Below, one piece after another: positions 57,401-64,000 of a stretch of DNA of 64,000 nucleotides. Origin of the DNA: Diadema setosum (lineage: Eukaryota; Echinodermata; Echinoidea; Diadematoida; Diadematidae); the NCBI GenBank assembly GCA_033980235.1, contig CM067077.1, forward strand, positions 7,682,602 through 7,746,601, written 5' to 3'. Both the position numbers and the translations under genes were made by a program. A model generated the notes under the pieces. It did not search any database. It saw only the letters and a list, made by a program, of their open reading frames with translations, and was not told the DNA's origin. The first letter of the stretch is position 1; the number at the start of each line of letters is the position of its first letter.

Positions 57401-58254
57401 CTCTGTCTAACAAGAAGTAGGCCTATATCTACAAAAATGCATGTAAAATATTTTGATTTTTTTCCCATTTTGTTTGATTGTTGTGATTTTTTTTTGGGGG
57501 GGGGGTAGGAACATGAGCATGTAAAATATGCTGGCTTTTAGTTCTCCCCTTCAAAAGATAAGACATTCTAATATGTATGGTGTAGATACAGACCCTTTTT
57601 ATTCTCTTCAGTATCAATATTTTTGATGTTTTATTATGTGCCAGTATTCATCAGGAGATGTGAGGTATACTGTATGTACTTGGCCATCTACAAAGTAGGT
57701 AGGGTCTAACCATAGAGCTCCATGGTGTTTGATGGTCTAACTTGAAAGCTATTTTGAGCTGCAGACGTTGATGTTGCGAACGATCTACGCTAAGAGAATC
57801 CCCCCATAAGAGGTTGTCACGCAAGTATTGATGTGGTTCCAAGGTAAGATGAGATGCTTGGGTTTTGTCTCAGCCTGATCCTTCCTGTTTTTGTTATGGA
57901 CAGCATGGGAGGATTACAGGACTAATCTTGGGGTTTTATTGTCATGGGTTGTGTTTTCCCTTAGCTCTTCCTGTCAGGCTGAGGGGGCTTCACACTATTT
58001 AAAGAACTCGTTTGTAACCATGTTTATATTGAAAACAATTTTTTTTTTTTATCATGAAATGAACAAACTACCTCACAAACCACATGTGGCAAATGAAGTT
58101 TTGTTCGATTGTTGCCTCTCACACGCAATGATGCCTTGTATATCAAACATGCAATCTTTGACATGATGACACAAATCAGTATAGTGCCAATTTGCATGCA
58201 CTATGGTAGAAATGATTACATGCTGTAGTCCTACATGCCATATTAAAGTATGTA

Positions 58255-58460
58255 GCCTTTTTTTTTTTTCAAACTGGAACTTTCCAACAATTTTGCAAGT
58301 AGTTAGATTCCTGATAGTGGAATACTGCGTGGAACTACATAGCAATGGATGGAGAAATGTATCTGTGCGTCCACATTCATGTTGAGATCAGAGTTAATAT
58401 TTTTTGATAATTTGCAAATAGCAGCCGACTCGCAAAATTTGTGAAAATAAAAACCCCACA
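58255..58460 (-). mobile_element. TACTGTAT MITE, decayed, minus orientation
   Basis: ACTGGAACTTTCCAACAATT, GGAGAAATGTATCTG and TTGAGATCAGAGTTAATAT align with the reverse complement of 40471-40717, with TG/CA in place of CG. Confidence 0.6.
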
Positions 58461-58499
58461 AATTGGGTATAACAGTCCAATGTCAGTCTATACTAGTGT

Positions 58500-58710
58500 A
58501 CTGTAAAACGAGGAATGTTTGTGTGCATTTTAATTTCGTGAATTTCGCGAGCGCGAAGATTCGCGAAATTAAAATGCACGCGAAAGTTCTTGTATACACT
58601 ATATGCATTGAATACCAGTGGCAGTTCGCGAAAATTTCATGCCGCAAAAGAGGCCATCGGCTCCAATTCGCGAAAAATTCATGCCGCGAATATATCATGT
58701 TTTACACTAT
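58500..58710. mobile_element. TTCGCGAA MITE, CpG-intact copy
   Basis: The ends ACTGTAAAACGAGGAATGTT and TATCATGTTTTACACT are inverted. The interior carries several TTTCGCGAA palindromes. It is the intact relative of 27500 and 54228. Confidence 0.8.
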
Positions 58711-59276
58711 CTATAATTGTAATTGGAGTGCAGACCATTCAGATACCAAGTACACATCTAGGATCCAGAAAGAAAAAATGACTAGTTCGATAGTTTTGGA
58801 CCATGATTGATTACCAGTGGTGAACATGATTTTATAGCTATGTATTTTCTAGAAATGTGTGTGGGGATACATGGCTGGAGTTTGCTTTAAGAAATCTCGC
58901 ATAAAAATGACTTTGAAATTGGCATGAGACACTTTCGTAAAGATATTCTATAAAGTGTTTTCATACAAGTTCTTATGCCAGTCTGAAATGGCTTCCAGCT
59001 TGCTACCAAGTCCAAGGGTGTTTGGATACCTCAATACCAAGGGGGGGGGGGGGATGTGTCAATGACAGATTACAACATGTCAGACGGAATGTTCTTTGCT
59101 TTCATGTACTAGCCTCCATCTTCCTGGACTCATGTTTCGTTGCTCACACTATCACAGACACAAAGGGATAGAATTTTTCCTGTAGATTCCCTGTCTGGTA
59201 TTCAGTGTCGAAGCATAATGATCATGTTTTTGTTTTGTTTTCTTATGCTTTTTGTTGTTTTGTTTTGGTCTTGTAG

Positions 59277-59352
59277 ACCAAAAGATTGCAGAGATGAAAA
59301 TGTAGTAAAGTGTGCATGTTCCCGTTGGACTGGCATGGTCTCATGTGAACAT
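59277..59352 (+). CDS. Weak exon-like segment, cysteine-rich
   Basis: A T-rich tract and TCTTGTAG acceptor precede a 76-bp open stretch ending in a good donor, GAACAT|GTGAGTG. It reads PKDCRDENVVKCACSRW, then TGMVSCEH. Entry phase would be 2, which does not follow the exon at 46211 directly. It may be chance. Confidence 0.15.
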
Positions 59353-59376
59353 GTGAGTGATTCAGTTAAAAGTGTC

Positions 59377-59498
59377 CAGGGCCCCGTTTTATCAAAAGAT
59401 AAAATCGATTGTAAATTCCTTTACCACACAGGCTGCCATAGATTGCCATAGCCATCAACTATATAATCAATTACAACTCTTTATAAAACAGGGCCCAG
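59377..59498. mobile_element. CAGGGCCC MITE, copy 2
   Basis: CAGGGCCCCGTTTTATCAAA and CTTTATAAAACAGGGCCCAG are inverted, with AAAATCGATTGTAA and TAATCAATTACAAC sub-terminal arms. Matches 16283-16390. Confidence 0.8.
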
Positions 59499-59999
59499 CT
59501 AATGCAATCATTACTGATTTGTTACCATGTCTTCCGTTCTTTCTCTGCCCCAACAAAACGCAAACAAAAACAAAAGCGAGTGACAACCTTACAAACAACC
59601 AGCATAAAGAAACAAGTAGAGATACCAATATTTAATAGGTAATCAGCAAAACTACAATTTGGCTGCACAATATTAATTACATGAGCTTGCGGCATATAAT
59701 TGCTGCATTTAGATTGTACAACGATGTATGCTGCCCAATTTTTGATATGATTTTTAGTGAGGTTTAACCCATTGAAGATGAGTCCTGAGTAAAATCAAGT
59801 AAAAAAAAAAAAAAAAATCTTAAAGTAGTTTTTATGCCCCCAAAAGTGAAGAAAATGCAGTGGAATCTCACTGTTGTAGAGATTGTCTGATTTATAAATT
59901 ATACATTTGCCCAAGTCATGCCTGACCTAAAATCTTTAATTATGGAAGTTGAAAAGTTATGCTGGGAGGTATCAGCTCTTAAAGGTGTGGGTTTAGGCT

Positions 60000-60136
60000 G
60001 AAAAGGGGTAAAGAGGAGGGAAAAGGATGGGGAAAGGCTGGGAGAAGGGCGGAAGATGGGGGGGGGGGGAGGGAGGGAGGATGAAGGGGGATGGGGTATA
60101 GAAGGGAGGGAAGGGGAGGGGAGGGGAGGGAGGGTG
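60000..60136 (+). repeat. G-rich tract with quadruplex potential
   Basis: About 137 bp with many runs of three or more G separated by one to four bases (GGGAGGGAGG, AGGGGAGGGG). Several four-tract quadruplex motifs can be drawn on the plus strand. Confidence 0.8.
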
Positions 60137-60329
60137 GAGAACCGGTGATGGGTGATGGTTACATCCTCTTGTTTAGGGTGGTATGATGGAGTGTCTGGGT
60201 ATGACTCAACCATGTTGTTGAATGACTATGTACATTAACTATACTCATAAACTTTCAAACTTTTACTCTGCCTCCCCCCCCCCCCCCCACCACCATTGTT
60301 CCTGACCCTGCAAGTGCCACTTATTGTCC

Positions 60330-60560
60330 CAGTCTTTGTCTAAATCCAATTGAGAGCAATTTTGTGCGAAAACGAGACGATTGCGACTGGATAACTTCGT
60401 TGTCTGAGATTCTTCGTCACCCCATTGTTCCTGTCAGTGCGAGACGCTGAGGTGTCAGGAAGCGAACACTTCGGATCCTATCTCCTCGTAAAGCCCTCGT
60501 TAAAGTGCTCTCTGCCATTTAACGTTTGACGGGTCTCTCGCGATCCTTCCATTATCGTTT
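60330..60560. other. CpG-richer non-coding patch
   Basis: GC and CpG are raised compared with flanks, without an open frame, TATA box or good donor. It could be a regulatory element; nothing more specific is visible. Confidence 0.3.
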
Positions 60561-63500
60561 TAAGTCTTGTTGATAAATCAGAACAATTGAGTTGCTTGGA
60601 TGGAATCTCGTTGTGACTAACTGTCTGCTCCTATTTTTGTCATTCCAAGAAGTATGACGTTGGTAATATTGTGCGAGTTCCATACTGTGTGTGTATGTCT
60701 GTCTGTTTGTGTTTTTTTTTTTCATTTGTGTATATGTGTGTGCTTTTTTTGTCTGTGTGTGAGCGAGTACGTGTGTGCATGTAGTTGGGTGTTTTCTCTT
60801 GTTTCTCAAAACTTGTCACTGTCTTCCAGGCGCAAATCTAAATTCCGCCCAATTTATTGAGCTCAGCGGGGCGAATGGAAACACGCAGGCCATCTGCAGT
60901 CCATAAAAGCTGACATAGTCTGATTCTCTGGAAGGGAAATGGGAGTAGACAGATGAATGTAAACAGTCCAATGCATAGAGACATCAGATGAAATATTAGA
61001 ATATGTTGCAGATTTGATGTTCGTGCATTTTGGAGTGTGATTAAAGTGCTATTCTATACCATGTTATGAAAGGGGACTGTAATAGTAATTGAAGTAAAAT
61101 CACTATGGAGTGCTAGGAGTTTTGTCAAAATCGGAGGGAAGATACTATATTTTAATCTCATGCCGATGCCAGCTGATGCATTACGATAGGATGAATTACT
61201 TTAGGCAGTCTTTTATTTTTGTTGTTGACATGCAACATTGTAAGTGCCATCTTTAGACAGATAATAGAGAGCTACAGGTACAGTGTACCAGTGTATGCCT
61301 CCACTTTCTCCACTGTTAACCCCCCTCCCCAAATCAAAAACTGAAATAATAACGAGAAAATAAGTATACAGCTGTATTGGGTTTTATTTTGCAGACAGTG
61401 TGAATTGCTAATCATTATAAAGTCTAGCATAAATTAACTCACAGTGTTCTGGATGTGAAATGTATCATCTACTTCAAGGGGTGAGAAGCCACATGATTGA
61501 ATAAATTCCTGCCTAATCCTGTCACAGCATGCATTTTTTTCGTCATTTCGGTGGTAATGTGGAGTGCGTACATATGCACACCACCTGTTCTGCTACCTGT
61601 GTCGCCTCACACTAATAAAATTTGCAGTTTGCAGTGCTGTGTGCTTTTTCCAAGGACGTTGTTGCAAATCTAATTCGCATGTGATTGATTTCATTCGTGT
61701 GTGCATTTTACAAATTAGCAAGATGAACCGATAATTTGCCCAAACTTTGCCCGCCTTCTGAGTATTCTACAAAACACAACTGTGTACACTATTTTGAGGC
61801 AGTCATTAATATTGTTTATCTCTGGACAGGAAATGTCTCATAGGCATTTCATTACTTTCACACAGTGCTTCAGCATTCAATCAAGTTTAACACAAATTTG
61901 TGCCACTTTCACAATTAATGCACTATAATTGTTATAGTCTAAAATTGGATGAATGATGACAATATTATACCTCTTGATGGTATCCCTATCATTAGTTAAT
62001 AGTACTAATGTTGATGATAATAACAACTATACCATGATGTTGCTATACTTACAATGATAATACATACTATAACCCCCCCCCCAAAAAAAGATTATTTTTG
62101 TAAAAGCAATCTAAATGTGGTTACAGATTATTGATCAAATATACTGTAGTACCAGTATACTCCTCTTACATATTGTGACTTTCTTGGTCATATCACTGAT
62201 TTTCTTGTAAAAAAAAAACCCAACATTCTGGCATATAAAAAAAGCCCCAAAAGCCAGGAAAAAAAAATAACAAAACTGAGCAGAGCACCATGTTTCATGG
62301 AAGGATTTTTGCATGAATTCTCACAAAATTTTCATCAGGGAAATAGAAAAAACAAAACAATGAGAAGCTTTTTATCAGAATGGATTTTGCATTTATAAAG
62401 CTCTCATGAATGTTGCCTAAATTAAAAGATTTTAAATGGCATGAATGCTTCACTTGATTTTAATAGTTCTAAGCATATATCGAGAGAGCACTGAGATAGA
62501 TTTTCTCGTGCATGTTTGTGTGAGGTTTGCAAATTGTTAAATTGCGTGGAGAGAAGTTGCTCATATTTTGGTCATGAGTATTGTATTCAAAGTATCAATG
62601 GATGCAATCATGCTTGAACTACACTTGTACAATGTAGTTGCACCGACAATAAAAACAACAACACCAAAAAAAAAAAAAGTAGATATGCTGTAGTTTTGAT
62701 GTCCTTTAATAAGGTCTGTCAAAGTGCAAATCTTTCTTGTATCAGTTGTGGAGAATAAAATGCCACCAAGTATTGAAATAAGTTATTTGTTCAGCAAAAC
62801 TGAATTGGAGCTTTATAAAGCCAAGGGTTTGAATGTAACTAATTATGGTGTGAAGCACATGCTGTTTTATAAGCGAAACAATTTGTAGGCTGATTTAATA
62901 ACAGACTGCACTTTGCAGTTTTCATTGTCAGTCGTTCATAATGAAAGTCTGCTTTCACTGCAAACTCTGGCAGGAAAGCAACTAGCTTAGATCACTTCCC
63001 GCTCGCTGAAACAATAGAAGTGACACTTGCCTGTCGGTCAGATGGGGACAGCTAGTATAGTTGTCTGACTGACCTTCATAGTTCGGTGTCTTTTGTGTTG
63101 TAGCTTCATAAAGCCAAGGCAGTCATTCAACCTTTCTGTGCAATGAAACTATGGATTGAAATCGGTTAACAGTATGTAGCCACTCTGGTAATGGAATTGG
63201 CACTATTTTGTTTGTTTGTTTGTTTGTTTGTTTGTTTTTTTGTTCATCCCATGGGATGCAATAAGCAAATAACTTATTTCAATACTTTGTGGCATTTTAT
63301 TCTCCACAACTGATACAAGAATGATTAACATTTTGACAGATGGTTTAATCATGATTACATGATTGCATGAATTGGTACTATTTTGGTTTTTGTCTTTTTT
63401 TTTTCATCCCAGTGGTCATCCCATGGGTGCTGGAGGCATTATATCTTTGGATTGTCTGTCTATCCAGATCCGCAAACTATCATTTTACCAACCGATTTCA

Positions 63501-63699
63501 CTCACAATTTGAATTAACATGTAGTAATAACACATCATATGGTTTGAATAGATGCATTGCATTGACACTTGCTTGTTGCTTGTTATCTATTCTATTTCTA
63601 GTCCTTTGCTGTTGTGATTTTGGAGGGGATGGGGTGGGGAGGGTGTGGGAGGCTAAGCATAGCAGGTGGGCAGAGGGGAGGAGGACTAGATGTCTAGGA

Positions 63700-63960
63700 A
63701 ACTTCGCTAGCTATTGCGATCCACCTAATTACCTCTTTCACACTTCCTGGCACCCTGCGCATGACTCACAAATGGTTTGTCAACCCCGCGGCACCGTCAA
63801 TCGGTCAAGTCGTTGAGATGCGGTGTCACAAACGATCGCGCTCGAGGTGGATCCCGTCGTCAAGTGACACCGCCACCGCCAACGCTGATCGACGTTTCTT
63901 CCACGGTGTCTCTTGAGTGCTCCCAGTTGGGAGGAGGGCGTCATTACCTCTGTCTTCGCT
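63700..63960. other. CpG-rich patch at the right edge
   Basis: Multiple CpGs (CCCCGCGGCACC, GATCGCGCTCGAGG) stand out from AT-rich surroundings. It may be a promoter or exon of a gene continuing past the window. Short frames exist on both strands but none is recognisable. Confidence 0.35.
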
Positions 63961-64000
63961 GAAGCGAGTTTTAATGGGACTGACGATGTGCCAATTACAT

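Larger units (their letters stand above)
46450..64000. other. Long stretch without confident coding exons
   Basis: If the plus-strand gene continues, this is largely its intron. It holds poly-C (47838-47860), (GT)n (49119-49160) and reversed retrotransposon tails near 49.97 kb. It also holds the retrotransposon fragment at 51.3 kb, MITEs at 54.2, 58.3, 58.5 and 59.4 kb and a G-rich tract at 60 kb. Confidence 0.6.

Noticed and set aside
63367..63816. 149-codon plus-strand frame near the right edge
   Set aside because: No recognisable domain; the start is T-rich repeat sequence and composition changes abruptly along it.

Overview
This is eukaryotic, intron-rich, AT-rich genomic DNA packed with microsatellites, homopolymers and small inverted-repeat transposons. 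Exons are short (78-205 bp), separated by 0.5-6 kb introns with GT-AG borders. The gene content is animal. The repeats (a tRNA-derived SINE, TTCGCGAA-rich MITEs, CR1/L2-like reverse-transcriptase tails) look like a marine invertebrate deuterostome, most likely an echinoderm. That placement is inference; a cephalochordate, hemichordate or mollusc cannot be excluded.

The one clear gene is a ClC chloride channel of the ClC-1/ClC-2/ClC-K branch, on the minus strand from about 38.6 kb leftwards to at least 4.9 kb. I reconstruct one non-coding first exon and 18 coding exons. All their phases join into a 750-codon open frame. It covers the N-terminus, the whole membrane domain (GSGIP, GKE|GPFVH, GVFIP and the helix-R tyrosine all present), the first CBS domain and the start of the inter-CBS linker. 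The second CBS domain and the 3' end were not found and presumably lie beyond the left edge. The two linker exons (8239-8325 and 4894-4986) are visibly homologous, share phase 0-0 and may be alternatively spliced.

From 38.7 to 43.9 kb I see only repeats. At 43.9-44.3 kb a CpG-rich region leads into an ATG exon on the plus strand, arranged head-to-head with the channel. A second exon at 46.2 kb joins it in matching phase. The product is not recognised. From 46.5 to 64 kb I found no convincing coding exon: mostly intronic or intergenic DNA with a retrotransposon 3' fragment at 51.3 kb, several MITEs, a G-rich tract at 60 kb and a CpG-rich patch at the right edge.

The introns record a layered transposon history: a TTAA-bounded foldback family (four copies), two TIR families ending TGTGACC, and nested insertions whose order can be read from the sequence. 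A tRNA-Gly-like sequence sits in the loop of a 310-bp foldback. I found no CRISPR array, operon or prokaryotic system, and no evidence for a wholly new system. The best leads are the duplicated channel exons, the tRNA-bearing foldback, the 85-bp TTAA element and a perfect 49-bp inverted duplication inside a retrotransposon fragment.
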